Part shown: positions 47,151 through 59,100 of the stretch, in pieces
Position numbering within the stretch: the stretch's first letter is position 1
Layout of the letters: each line of letters opens with the position of its first letter
Source of the DNA: Acanthochlamys bracteata
Taxonomy: Eukaryota; Streptophyta; Magnoliopsida; Pandanales; Velloziaceae
Reading direction: 5' to 3'
NCBI GenBank assembly: GCA_019914995.1
Contig: CM034129.1
Location: 2,307,725-2,371,724 of the forward strand
Length of the DNA: 64,000 nt
Translations under genes and position numbers: made by a program
Notes under the pieces: generated by a model
The model's input: only the letters and a program-made list of their open reading frames with translations
The model's database searches: none
Told to the model about the DNA's origin: nothing

Positions 47151-49307
47151 ATGGCTAGGCAGGTTCTTCTGATCGCCGCGATTTTTCTCGCTGCTTGTCT
47201 CCCCCCCGCACACGCTACTTCCGTCGACTACTGCAGTTAGTGCCCTCTTTTAGATCTCACTGATTTCATTTGCTTGTTTTTTTGATTTTATAATTTTTGG
47301 TTGGTATGTTTTATTATTGTTGATTTCTGTGCTTGAAGCTTTTTGTAGAATTTGTCTCTGTTATAATTAAAGCTTCCCCTCCTCCCCGCCCCTCCCCACC
47401 CCTTTTTTAAATAAGTGGGAGATGGAATTGAAGTGAATTGAACTAACCTAAGGATTCACCTAGGAAATGTGAAATTTTGGTACTGTGTGAAGATTGCCGA
47501 ATGCGTTGAAAAGCTGTCTGCTTTTTTGGGGATTTGGAGTTTGTTATGATTGATTGATTAAATGCTTCATGTTGGTTTCTCTGTATACTTCAGCCTTTTC
47601 AAGTGTCTGTCTTTTGGCCCTTTCAATTAACGGAATCAATGAGCACGATTCTTATGCTGGACTTTTTTTCTGCAAATTATGCAGAGAGGGGAACTGAGTA
47701 CCCTATTAAGGTGAAGTCAGTTGACATCAATCCTGATCCAGTTCAAAGAGGCAGTCCTGCAGAGTTCAGCATCTCCGCAAAGACAGGTAATTGAGTGTTT
47801 TCTCCTAATATTGGATCAAAGTGCAACATGCAAGGTCAAATATTTTATTGTCTTAAAGTGAAAGAAGGAATTAGTAAATTGATGACCTTATATTAAAAGG
47901 TATGACATCTTCCTTGATTGACCGTCTTCAGTAAGTGTAAGAGATATGAACAATGAGTTGGGAACATTTTTACTCTCATATGACTGGCTTTGGTATTAAG
48001 TTATGCATGCCCATTGCAGCCTTTTAGATTTTTTAGTTGTGAACTTAGGGAAGTGGTATAAACAGCCTGCTCGTATAAACAGGCTTAGTTCAAACCTTTT
48101 CATGATGCACCCCAATTGTTGATAGTGGGCGCATGGTTTACATGCTGTTTGGTGGTAACTCTTAAAGAACGAAAGAGTAAATTCGTCAAAATTAAAGAAT
48201 AAATTTGCAATCTAACTTCTCATGACATCCATATTAGATATGCTTATCTCTGTATGTTTGTATACATCTAACGGACTTATGTTCGTATACATCTAATGGA
48301 CCATTCATAAGAAATGACTTTTTTTTATATTATACTAATATTGGATACCAACAATTACTTTCCCTGTGCAGATAGTGAAGTATCCAAGGGGATGGTCGTT
48401 ATTGATGTCAAGTATTTCTTTCTCCACGTTCACCAGGAAGAGATTGACTTGTGCAAAGAGACAGTTTGCCCTATCTCTGGTGGTGACTTTGTGATGACCC
48501 ACAAGCAGACCTTACCAAGCTACACTCCACCAGTAAGATTTATTTACTTGTCTTTTTAATTCCTTAAAAGAGCAATCTTGCATCTTGTGTATCTTTAGAA
48601 GGTGCTACACTTCACTGGTTTGTAAAATGAGCATGCAGAAGTGCTACTCGACTTTCTATTTCTTAGAAAGATAAAGTATTTACTTCAGTTTTCATGGAAC
48701 TACTTTACTGGATCCATAATAACTCGAAGTGAGGACATAGTTGAATTCTCTAACTTGAGGTGCTTCAAACTGTGTGATTTTGGATAGAAAACCATGGGAA
48801 GAAAACTCAAGTACTCACAGAAAGTGCAGATCTCTATGATAAAGAAAAGTAATTTTCTTATAGCATCTTGTGAGCTTCTTTAAAATGTGATTTGCCTGCA
48901 TTGCCACTAGGTTTTTTATGTTGAGTTGACTGTAATCATGTCATTTGAGTTAAGAAAATCCTCTTCCTTGAGGTGCTTCAATTGGTCCTATCCTGCTCTT
49001 AGTAAGGGCCTTCTTACTTGCATGAACAGCTCTACTATTCAGCCTTTCATCTGTTATTAAAGTCACATAACAACTTTTAAATGGTATAACTGCCTTTCAT
49101 TCCAGGATTTCTACTGCGAGAGTAGTTCCACAATCGTTACTTGGTGATTAATTTCTTGTTTTACTTAGGTGATTGATGTTTCTCTTTCTTCCTTGTCAGG
49201 GCTCTTACACTCTTACTATGAAGATACTTGGAGAAGATGGAAAGGAGCTTACATGCATCTCATTTGGTTTTAGCATTGGACTGGGATCACCTGTTGCTGA
49301 CATATAA
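47151..49307 (+). CDS. ML (MD-2-related lipid recognition) domain protein, 151 aa
   Basis: Family role: small secreted or endomembrane beta-sandwich proteins that hold a lipid; plant members resemble NPC2/GM2A-type carriers. Four exons: 47151-47235, 47685-47786, 48372-48532, 49200-49307. Residues 1-22 (MARQVLLIAAIFLAACLPPA) are a signal peptide. The mature domain begins VDYCKRGTEYPIKVKSVDI and carries the paired cysteines DLCKETVCPISGG and LTCISFGFSIG expected for the ML fold. Length matches the Arabidopsis homologue, which I recall as At3g44100, next to J3 (At3g44110); here the two also lie close together. The 3' UTR has a short duplication. Confidence 0.9.
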
Positions 49308-49393
49308 CTGCCTTTTGAGTATCACGTGTTAATGTACAAGTTACTTGCATGTTTGTCTACTGCTTATAGGACCTATAAAACTAAAGTATCTTC

Positions 49394-49513
49394 TATCTAC
49401 AACTTTGGTGTAAATGTCAAACGACTACTTGCTCCCTGTAGATAGTAGATAACGTAGCTGTTTATCTACCATCTACAACTTGGTGAAATGTCAAACAAAT
49501 AACTACTTGGTCC
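49394..49513 (+). repeat. Short duplication in the ML gene 3' UTR
   Basis: Copies at 49396-49435 and 49471-49513 share ATCTACAACTT, GGTG, AAATGTCAAAC and ACTACTTG with small indels. Between them, GTAGATAGTAGATA (about 49438) pairs with TATCTACCATCTAC (about 49464) as an imperfect hairpin. Confidence 0.7.
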
Positions 49514-50094
49514 ATGTTATATGACAGTATCTAGTTCTACTCCATGTTTTTAAAGGAGTAGTTTATCTTAGCTATTGTATGCATAGCCTATTATAATTTC
49601 CTGTTGGGATGTTTATGCTTTTTGGTGAAGTTGTCCTAATCTTGATCGGCGGTGCTCTTGTTGTCCGTTGCTGGATGTAGGCTTTGATTAGGATTTTTAG
49701 GAGTATGGAAATGAAGCCCTCACAGCGGTGGAGAAGCTGATGAATGCAGGGATTTTGACGGGCCAGGTTTGGCGGAGTCTGGGCCAAAATTTCATAGTCT
49801 AAACTTTGGATCTACAGGGCTTCATTAATAGTCCTCTTTCTCCTTTTCTATATGTTTGTTATCTGTGAGTGCGTCTTTATCTAACTTTGCTTAAATAAAG
49901 AAACTTTTTTTAATTACCTCATAAAAGAAATTAAGTTTTAAGTTAAGTAGCTATCTTAGCCTAAGATAAATAACAAATTATTTTAAAATAAAATTATTGA
50001 CACCGATGACTATTAATATAAAGGCGGGCCTAATACGGACTCCCTGCCGAAGATTTGGTCCGGCCCAGCAGCTTGAAAGATGAGCTAGGGCCCG

Positions 50095-50271
50095 TTTTAA
50101 GCGGTCTCTACATGCAGCACGCGATTGGTTAAGCTTACTTTACTTTATTTTATATTTTTTAATATAAATATATAAAATTTTATTTAAAAATTTAAAAAAT
50201 ATACAAAAATATTTTAAAAATATTTTTTATTAAAAATTTTTTATTTGATAAGTACTTCCAAAAATCGCCTA
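50095..50271. repeat. AT-rich element, copy 5
   Basis: Interior TTTATTTAAAAATTTAAAAAA near 50180 matches copies 1, 3 and 4. It lies directly upstream of the glutaredoxin pseudogene. Ends are poorly defined. Confidence 0.5.
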
Positions 50272-50305
50272 ACAGACGGAGAGACGGATAAAGATCGATG
50301 AAGGA

Positions 50306-50800
50306 GTGAAGGAAAGAATTCTCAAGAAGCTCAAATCAATCCCTCAGATTGTGTATCTCACACAACCCCGAACTGTTCTGATGAAAAATTTTCAGTTTGT
50401 AGTTATTTCAAAGATCCGGAACGGACGAGATTGATGTTTCTAATTCTGTCGAACGATGAGAAGAAGATCAAAATGGAGATGTATAACAAAGGTGAGAACA
50501 ACTTGTCAGTTAATTGATACCAACAAGGGAATATCAGACCGAAGAATTGGATACCGGAATAGAAGTCGTTGATAGGTCACCGGAGCTGACTTCGAATTTG
50601 AAATCATTTAGAAGACCTAAGTATAATTCGTCGACGCTGTTTGACCCAGGCCTTGTTGCCGCATTCGAGCAAGCAGTAATAGAATCTGAAGTTGATAACT
50701 CCGGCGGAGTGGAATGTGAAGGTTGTGGTGGTATCGGATTTGTTGTCTGCAGAGATTCTAGTGGTAGTAGGGAGGTGTACGGTGGTAATGCTACTGTGCA
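50306..50800 (+). pseudogene. Glutaredoxin-like (plant Grx-family, At5g13810 type) pseudogene
   Basis: The N-terminal family signature KERILKKLKSIPQIVYLTQP appears at 50309, but the expected ATG is GTG (50306). After about 40 codons the frame stops. A second frame from 50514 holds FRRPKYNSSTLFDPGLVAAF, a conserved linker block, and then jumps straight to CEGCGGIGFVVCRDSSGS, the C-terminal zinc-like CxxC block. The whole thioredoxin-fold domain that normally lies between these two blocks is missing, and only the first half of the C-terminal Cys motif is present before AT-rich sequence begins. Start loss, a stop and the domain deletion make it non-functional as a glutaredoxin. Confidence 0.75.
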
Positions 50801-51804
50801 TTGCTTAAAATTATACTTTCGAAATTTAAATTTTAAACTAAAAAATTTTATGTTCAAACCATTTTCAAAATAAACAAATATAAAAATTAAATTCACCTTT
50901 GATTTTTATTTTTAAATAATGTATTTTTGAATATTCGTTTTTAGTAACTCTGGTTTTTGTAAAAAAGAAAAACACGTACTTTGCTGCTGATGCAGTAGTG
51001 TTTCTTGGAAAGGCTTTGTGATTTTACTAATTTTTATTACACATTTATTCATCAGTTGATTGTGATATGTGGTAAAGCATTGTAGAAATATGCGAGAGAA
51101 AATTTGATTTCAAGGATGAAAGAGGTTAAAATTATGGTGGCATCCTGTTCTTGTTCTTACTCTTAAATCTTGCTACCTTACTAACAACTTCTAGCTAAAG
51201 GCGTGTTTTAATTTATAAGAAATTTTAATTTATAAGAATGAGTTTCGGTAAAACTGAATTCGAGACTTCAATAAAATGTAAATTAGAAAAAAATTGAGTT
51301 AAACTAAAACAAAAAGAGTGAATTTAAATTTAAATTTTGACTGAAAAATAAATTTTTATGTAATTAAAATAAGCTGGAGTTACAATTGAAACTAGAAAAT
51401 TATGTATAAGCAAAATAAGGACACAGGTGCAAATCAGCTAGCTGAAAAAGCTTCAGGTTGATAATATATACAGCAATTTGGACCAACAACAACTTTATCC
51501 CACTAGACGTAGGGGGAAAAACATCGAAAAGATGAATTTGAAACGTCGCTGACAGCAATTTCATAAGACAACCTGCTGGTTCAAGGAGTAAACATAACAG
51601 ATACGCTTGACCAGAGTTTATGGTTTACATGTTAGAATGAGGAGGGATATCAGACGTGCTCTAGCCTATGATACAGCAATATTAGACGGGAAATATAGGC
51701 ATACAAGGTATACAGAGCTAATAAAATTAAACATGCACATTACAACAAGATGTACTAGATCTATAAGATATGGACACAGATGAGAGTCTAATCACGATAC
51801 TTCC
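50801..51804. other. AT-rich spacer
   Basis: Follows the glutaredoxin pseudogene and holds the MBD gene 3' UTR at its right end. AT-rich blocks at about 50805-50945 and 51210-51400. No gene is visible. Confidence 0.5.
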
Positions 51805-53042
51805 TCAGCAATTAACTGGAGCTGCTTCAGGCTTAAAGTGCCCGTCCGCACTGTTCATGGTAGGAAGTGACTTAGGAGCATCATCTTTCTGTTCATCTTT
51901 CTCGCAGCCACTCTTTGGGACAGTCTGCATCTGGATCTTTATTCCTTTCAGATCAGTGTGGTTCTCTCCTCCAGGTTTCTCATTCTCAATCTTCCCTTCA
52001 GCTTCAGGCCTTTTGTTCTCAGTCTTCTCTTTGCTCTCATTGAGGAGGGAATCATCCTTTACTGCTTCTTTGATCATCATATTCTCTTCCTTACTTTCCT
52101 CTTCGACACCATCTTTCAATTTGTTGTCAGAATCTTGCTCAACAGTTGATGAAGCCTTTTCGTTGGAACTATCAGCTCCCTCAGCCTCCTTCAACTCCAA
52201 ATCCGCGCTTACTTTTTCCTCAGTACGACCAGTACCATTCTCCTCAGCAGTGGCTCCGTCAGCATCATCTTTTTTCACTTCCCCTTTCTTAAAGCTGGAC
52301 TTCCTTTCTCGCTTTTTTGGAGGCTCACTTTCAAGCGTTAGGACCGCCTTTGCCTTTTCACTGATTCTTACCGATCGCCTTGGAGTATCACCTGTTGACA
52401 AAGAATATCAACAAAGGGGAACACATATAGGGAGTGGTTCTCCCCTTCACATACTATTTCCTTTTCTTATTGTCTATTTCGTTTCATTCCATTTAGCATT
52501 TTATTTAAACTGAGTTCTGATGTATGAGGTGGTCTTTTACCAGTAGTCCAGTCAAAATCAGAGGAAGCTGGTCCACCAGGGTGGTTCTTCAGATAGTGAT
52601 CAAGCTGCTTCTTGTTCTTTATTTCCTCGCCAGTAGGAGCAATGAAAACTATCTCATTCCTCCATGGGCTTCCAACCTTCTTTGGAGTGAACTGTCAAAT
52701 TAAAAACACTAATAAGCACTAGAACTGAAAGTCCAAAAAATCCATATGCATCAGACATATAAACTACATCACTACTGCAGATAGAACTAAGCCAATCAAA
52801 GACACAAATAAACAAAACATTAGTGGCTTCAGTGAAGAATATAAAAGCTCCACCCGCATCACTATGAGCAAAGAAGATTACATGGTTGACAAAATTTGAA
52901 GGAATTTACAGTAAAGACGTAACATCATTATCTTATAAGAGATGCTTATGCCCTTGCAGCAACTATGCTACTGATCTACCACGTGATGTGGATAACATGT
53001 ATATATATACATACATATACATATATATACATATACATACAC

Positions 53043-53084
<42 letters not shown>

Positions 53085-55465
53085 TTTAGGAGCACCCCCT
53101 TTCAAAAAAGTGCGTAAAAGATTTTAAATATAATCCTCACCATTGGATATGAAAAACTACGAGTTATAACCATAGTGACAAATTTTTAGCTCAATCGAAC
53201 ACAAATCAATCTCTATCAAATCTCTTGATCAAAATGATCATAATATGAAAAAAGAGCATCTTTATAAAATTTTATATCATTTGATCAACAGCCGAATGAA
53301 GATTGATTCGTATTCCAATTGGAGTAGAAATTTGTCAGTATATTTTTGACTAATAGTTCTTCATATCAAACAGTGGAGATTGAATTTGAAACTTTAGATG
53401 AAAAAAGGTGCTCCTAAGGATTTATATATATATATATATAGGGATAGGGGCACCCCATCTTTAGGGGCACCTTTTTCAATCTAAAATTTCAAATTCAATC
53501 TCCACCGTTAGATATTAAGAACTATTAGTAAAAAATATGCTGACAAAATTTCAACTCAATCGGAATACAAATCAAATCTCCATCCGGCGTTTGATCAAAT
53601 GATATAAATAATAAGTTTTGATAAAGATGTTCTTTTTCTTTTTTATGTCATTTTGATCAAGAGATTTGATGGAGATCAATTCATGATCCGATTGAGCTAA
53701 AATTTTGTCGCCGTCTTTGTAACTAATAGTTTTTCATATCCAACGGTGGAGATTATATTTAAAAATTTTTACGCATCTTTTTAGAAGGGGGTGCCCTAAG
53801 GTGCCCCTATCCCCACCCTATATATATATGAAACTGTCAATCCAAACCCAACCAACCATTCACAGCCTATTATAGGAAAAGATTGAAAAAGTAGCAAACT
53901 AACATTTCAGTAAGAAGCAACCCATGGAACTAAAAAGCACTGCAAGCATAGAACCACCAACAGCAATCAGGGAGAACACCAGCAGGAAAGGAAGAGGTGC
54001 GAGAAAAAAACAGAAGAGATTACCCGCAGACATCAATCTTTAATGACAAAATGGAAACACATGCTAGCCTTACTTTTCTCTTTCCAAGGAGTCTAAGGTT
54101 CTACCCATAAAATTAGTCTGCAATCACCTGGTTCACTAGGCAATTTCTACAAAAGCCAAGAAATTGTGATAAGTTTGGAAACAAAAATTACTATAGGAAA
54201 GAAAAGAAATCTATATCATCAAATCAGTCATCTAATTAATAGACACATCAACACATAATACTTCTACAAAACAAAAGGAGATAATCATATCTTTAATAAC
54301 CTGCTGCTATTGACATCCCCCAAGCTTTCTTGGTTTGCTTCTAAGCATAAATGAAAGAGCAAAAACTTTAAGATGCTCCTCAGATGGACGGAATCCTTCA
54401 CCAGAAAACCGTTACATCGACTAAACTCATCTTAACAACCCATCTAGTTGCTGCCATGCTATTTTCTTAGATAGCAGGTCTCAAGCAATGTGGCCTCTGA
54501 TTTTACACTGAATTCACAAGGGCGTTGATGGCGTAACTACCATGCTCAAAGCTCCAACTCACAATTTTCTCTTCATCTCTTCGACTAAGGCAAGAATATT
54601 ATACTACAACTGTAACTTTGGTTGGAATTCTCAACTAGTTTTGATTCTTTTGGATGGGATTTTTCAGTTTTTATAACACAGTTAAGAAACTTCACCACTT
54701 TATGATTATACATGTGGCTGGAGCCGAAACAGATAAAGTTACTAAGAAATTACCCTTCAAATTAAGAAGGAACCACCATTACTCAAAATCTTCTGAACCA
54801 ACTATGAAGAAAATAGCACTATACCTAAGCACTTAACCCTGTCAACTTTCATGATTCAGTGAAGTAGAGATCCAATAATTTTACAAATTATAGACCGAAA
54901 CACTTATCATGATCAAGACTGATTTCATCCAGACTTCCCACAGGAGAGGGCACATCACCACAGCATCAATTTAACATCACTCAGCAATCCAAATACCAAA
55001 TTCAATGAAACAGAGACTCGTAAGATGCACACCATTAACCACGAGAAACTAATGTTCACATAACACACTCAAAATCCAACAACCAAGCAACTAACTTCGA
55101 AAATTCCGATTCTCTAACACTTGATCAACCATTCACCAGGTTAAACAGTAGAGAAATTCCAACACGTACTACCTCAAACCAACTAAATCAAAGTTAACCA
55201 TCACAAAAATTTGAAATTAAACCTAAAATTCTCAGCAAAACACAAACAACCTCAACGAATCAGCTAATACCCAGCTCAGAACCCATAATTCAACCACCGA
55301 TTTTAGAAAACTAACAGAGCGCAACAAAACTCAACAACCTAAAACAAGTCACAAGAGAGCAGAATCAAAAACCTTTTTCGTCCAACCGCTTGGCGCGGGG
55401 AGCTCAACGGTGACAACTTCCTGCTCTCCTGAAGCCTTTCCTACCAGATTTTCACCGGTGTCCAT
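51805..55465 (-). CDS. Methyl-CpG-binding domain protein, MBD10/MBD11-like, 276 aa
   Basis: Family role: plant MBD10/11 proteins are nuclear, chromatin-associated and not reported to bind methylated CpG strongly. Three exons: 55465-55373 (31 codons), 52691-52541, 52391-51805. The MBD runs from [12 protein letters not shown] across the intron into [20 protein letters not shown] and [20 protein letters not shown], then [16 protein letters not shown] as in Arabidopsis MBD10/11. The rest is a long acidic Glu/Lys/Ser tail with KKRERK-type nuclear-localisation patches. Intron 1 is about 2.7 kb and contains two foldback MITEs and a TA-rich microsatellite. Its donor, AAAAAG|GTTTTTG, is weak but keeps the family reading frame. 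Confidence 0.9.
52998..53076. repeat. TA/TACA microsatellite in MBD intron 1
   Basis: Interrupted alternation of TATA and TACATA units. It abuts the first foldback MITE, so the insertion may have used a TA-rich target. Confidence 0.85.
53083..53421. mobile_element. Foldback MITE, copy A
   Basis: Begins GATTTAGGAGCACC and ends GGTGCTCCTAAGGATTT, which are imperfect inverted ends. The two halves pair with each other over most of their length (for example the CCATTGGATATGAAAAACTA side with the TAGTTCTTCATATCAAACAG side). No coding capacity. Similar to copy B in reversed orientation. TA repeats flank both sides. Confidence 0.75.
53441..53813. mobile_element. Foldback MITE, copy B
   Basis: Perfect 14-bp terminal inverted repeats, GGGATAGGGGCACC (53441-53454) and its complement (53800-53813). 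The arms pair over about 150 bases, with matching blocks AATCTCCACCGTT, ACTATTAGT and CTCAATCGG. It aligns with copy A end to end when one is reversed; only about 20 bases of TA repeat separate the two. Confidence 0.8.
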
Positions 55466-56146
55466 CTCTTGTCCGGCACCGGAAACCGTTTTTCGATTGA
55501 GCTTTTTCGAGTTTTCGCAGAGTTCCCGCTCTCACTCTCGTGCGGTACGCAAAATTCGGGGAAATCAGAACGGGCGTGTTTTAGTCGGTTTAAAAGAGGA
55601 CCGGATTTGTAACGGAATCCAAAACCCGATTGCAATTTTCGGACTCGCGTCCGCTGTTAGTTTGACCCCAATCCGTTGCAATGCCGCAAAACTTTTTCGA
55701 AAACCATTCCACCAAAAATCTTTAATTCACAACACGTACAAGGTTTTTATTGGTTGGTTTGGGTAGCGTGTTCGGATGAAACATGGGATCAAAAAATTAA
55801 ATATGGAGAGTTCTTGTTTAAATAGATACATGGAGTAATCTGCGTTCGAGCACAAAGATAAGGCAGTTAAACTCTGACGGGTCAGGCCATTTCTTTCTTC
55901 ATCGAAGACTACACACAACGTGGGCTGAATAAGGCCCACGTTGAAAATGGGCCCTGCAACCGTTGCTGCCCGGTTGCGCTGTAGTTCCGTTCTCCTTTTT
56001 CACTCTTCCCGCCGGTTAGAAATTTTCCCCGCTATCACATTCCATTCTTCTTCTGAAAATTTTGAGAAAATTTGACGTATAACTGATCAAGATATAGATT
56101 TAGAAATTTCTCGGCAGCGAGAGCGCCGGCGATTGATCGGAGAAAT
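55466..56146. promoter_or_regulatory. Divergent promoter between MBD and 5'-nucleotidase genes
   Basis: The two start codons face away from each other across about 680 bases. At 55916-55943 there is a perfect inverted repeat with 10-base arms (CAACGTGGGC, 8-base spacer, complement); each arm combines an ACGTGG core with a TGGGC site II core. A further TGGGCC follows at 55948-55953. Confidence 0.6.
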
Positions 56147-59100
56147 ATGTCGGTGGGTTCGGTTGTGGTCGGGAACGCGGAGTCTTTGGATCGGAAGATT
56201 GCAGCAATCAAGAATGCTGGACCTACCAAGCTCCAGGTTAGGTTGACTGAGTTTTATATGTTTTGTTATTGAATTAGTTTTAGCTTGAATTGAGTTCTTA
56301 CATTATAATGTTACTGAGAATAGACTCAAGGTTGTTACTTGTGTTGTTGATTTATGAGGATAGTTGTTTTATATATAATGTATTAATCTCAGGTAATTGC
56401 TGACTTTGATGGAACGCTGACGAGGTATTGGATAAATGGAAGTCGAGGGCAGAGTATGTTTTGATTTTTTTTGTTTTCAATGTGAATATTCTGAAATTCT
56501 AGAGGATTGTATTATCGAAATTGGTAATCTTTTTCAGCTAGCCATAGTCTGCTTCAGCAAGGGAATGTGGAGTATGATGCCAAGAGGGAGGAGTTGTATA
56601 GGTACTACCATCCATTGGAAATTTCTCCCTCAATCCCCATTGAGGAGAAAACAAAGCTAATGGAGGAATGGTATGTGCAACGTGTTAGCTGTACTCCAAG
56701 AAAATGGTTTTCTTCTCTAGGTTTTCAATTGTTGTTGATACGACTACTAGAAAGTTAGGAATTTGCAGTAAGTCTAACATCCCAAACAATTATAATCAAT
56801 GTTTGTTTTGGCAGGAATTTACTTGCAGAAATAATAACCTAGATGATATTGAATTTGCTGGTTTCATATATGATTTATGTCATTGGTATGTGGAGAATGG
56901 AGCCTTTAGGACATTTCGAGGATATAGTTTAGTTGTAAACTGTAGCAGTATTTCTTCATTTTGATTATTTTTCTATATGAATTCAGACACTCTAAGATTT
57001 TGTTGATCATAGGTGGGAAAAAACTCACAATCTTCTGATTGAAGGAGGCTTAACTTATGATGCGATCAAGACTTCTGTGGCTAACGCTAGAATTGCTTTT
57101 AGGGATGGCATGGCTGAGCTTTTTGAGTTCTTAGAGGTAGGTTTTTGTCTAGCTTATTGGTTTTATGTTCTAGCTTTTCGAGCTTTTTGGTAGGTTCACA
57201 CACTTAGGGCTCCATCTTGCATTAAAATGTGAGGAAGAGATAATCGTTGGTGTTAATGCTTCGTGTGCATAATATTTGAGCATTTGGGACATACGCCTGC
57301 ATTTGGGGGAAGCTTTTATTACTAAGTTTTAGTTGTATATGACCAGAATTATATTCAGTTGTAGGGAACCACTCTGCATCTTTGAGTACTATGCGAAAAT
57401 AACTACAGTGCCTATAGAGCTTGTTTACTGTATAAGGTGTCGCATATCAATTTCCTACTAATCTATGGTTTATGGATGTATTTCTCTTTCAAGTAGTTTT
57501 GGATCTCGAATTTTATCTGCATTATGTCCCAATCTAGTCTTTGGAGTCCTTTATGTAAGCAACGTTCGAGGAGGATCTTAGGGCATAGAATTAGTTGTGC
57601 TTTTGTCTAATGCACTTCTTGTTCATGCAGGAAAGGGGTGTACCTGTAGTTATTTTTTCTGCAGGACTTGCGGATATAATTGAAGAGGTGTTGGACTTGC
57701 TTGCAACTATTAACTTGATTGAGTGTGTCCTACAGCACTCAGTTTCAAATAGTCCTAATAATTTGTTTATCTCGTTCTCTTACCAGGTCTTCCGGCAGAA
57801 ACTCCGTAGAACTTTTGAGAACATCAAGATCATTTCTAACAGGATGGAATTTGATAAAAGTGGGCATCTTGTGGCCTTTAAGGGTGCTTCCCGAGCTCTC
57901 TGAATTCTACCAAAAAATAATAATAATAATTTTGTTTCCTTAGTAAAGCTGATTTCAGTTTTATACTTTGCTGATTTTCTGTTATTGCTAAAGCAAATTC
58001 ATGGGAGATATCCATGTTGCTTAACTTGTTGAAGCTTGTTTCTGTCTAGGTTTTTTATCCAAGCAGTAAAGATATGTCTTTCATCTTTGAATAATTGTTA
58101 TAACGCATAAATTGATATGCTAATGATTTCTTCTTATTATTTGTCTCTCAGCCTCAACATATTCTGCAATTAGAAGTGACTGTACATCATCTGGTTTAAT
58201 GATAAGGAAACTATTGGTTTCAGGGAAAACGATCCATGTTTTGAACAAAAATGAGCACTCTCTGGATATGGCTGCCCCTCTTCATGAGAATATGGGTGAT
58301 CCTAATGGATCATGCTATGATAACAGCTCGGTGAAGGAGAGGACCAATGTTCTACTGCTAGGAGATCATATTGGGGATTTAGGAATGTCTGAAGGCTTAA
58401 ACTATAATAACCGCATTGCTGTTGGCTTTCTGTGAGTTCTTTGGCTTTGACTCTCCTATCATATGCAGTCTTTTGACTCTTTGAGATCTCAGTGAAGGCG
58501 TTCGCTTTTCATGTTTTCATTCATATAGTCCTCTATTAGCGATCAAAGAATCATGATCACTGTGTAGTTCTTTCTATCCATGCTTGCATTTTTAGTATTG
58601 TTTTGTTTCATTGTAGCACTGGTGCATCTGACATCTACTAAGAAGTGAATGTATAGCTCATATCACCACAATTATGATAGTACAGTGGTAAAAAATCCTT
58701 GATGTGTACAGGAGTTCACATATATGCTCACTCGTGTAACTTTTCTTATTTTATATTCCCATTTAACCGCCTGATGATGTATTTTCTTATCCAATGACTT
58801 TTTAGTTCACATGGATATAAACAAATATCTAGCTACATGAAAGAACTTGATCTTTGGTTGAGCATCTAATTGTACAGGATAGAACTATTAATTTAGATGC
58901 AAAAAAAAGTCAACTTCTATTTTAGTTTGATTAGAAGCAATTTAGCATTTATTATGAGACAAAGAATCTAGAATTATCGTGGATTTGATGATATATTGCG
59001 ATAGTGGCCACGTTCTTCCCCTTTTGCATTTTGGTTCTACTGTAGCCAAGATTAAAACAATTTGGAACTCTTTCAGGAATGATAACATAGAGAAGTCTCT

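Noticed and set aside
49572-49787. 71-codon minus-strand frame in a locally GC-richer patch
   Set aside because: No domain recognised; the patch may be a gene remnant, but neither strand gives a convincing protein.
51770-52513. 247-codon open frame on the plus strand opposite the MBD gene last exon
   Set aside because: It is the antisense of an acidic, Glu/Lys/Ser-rich exon; its Ser/Phe/Leu-rich composition is what antisense of GAA/AAG codons gives, and it matches no family.
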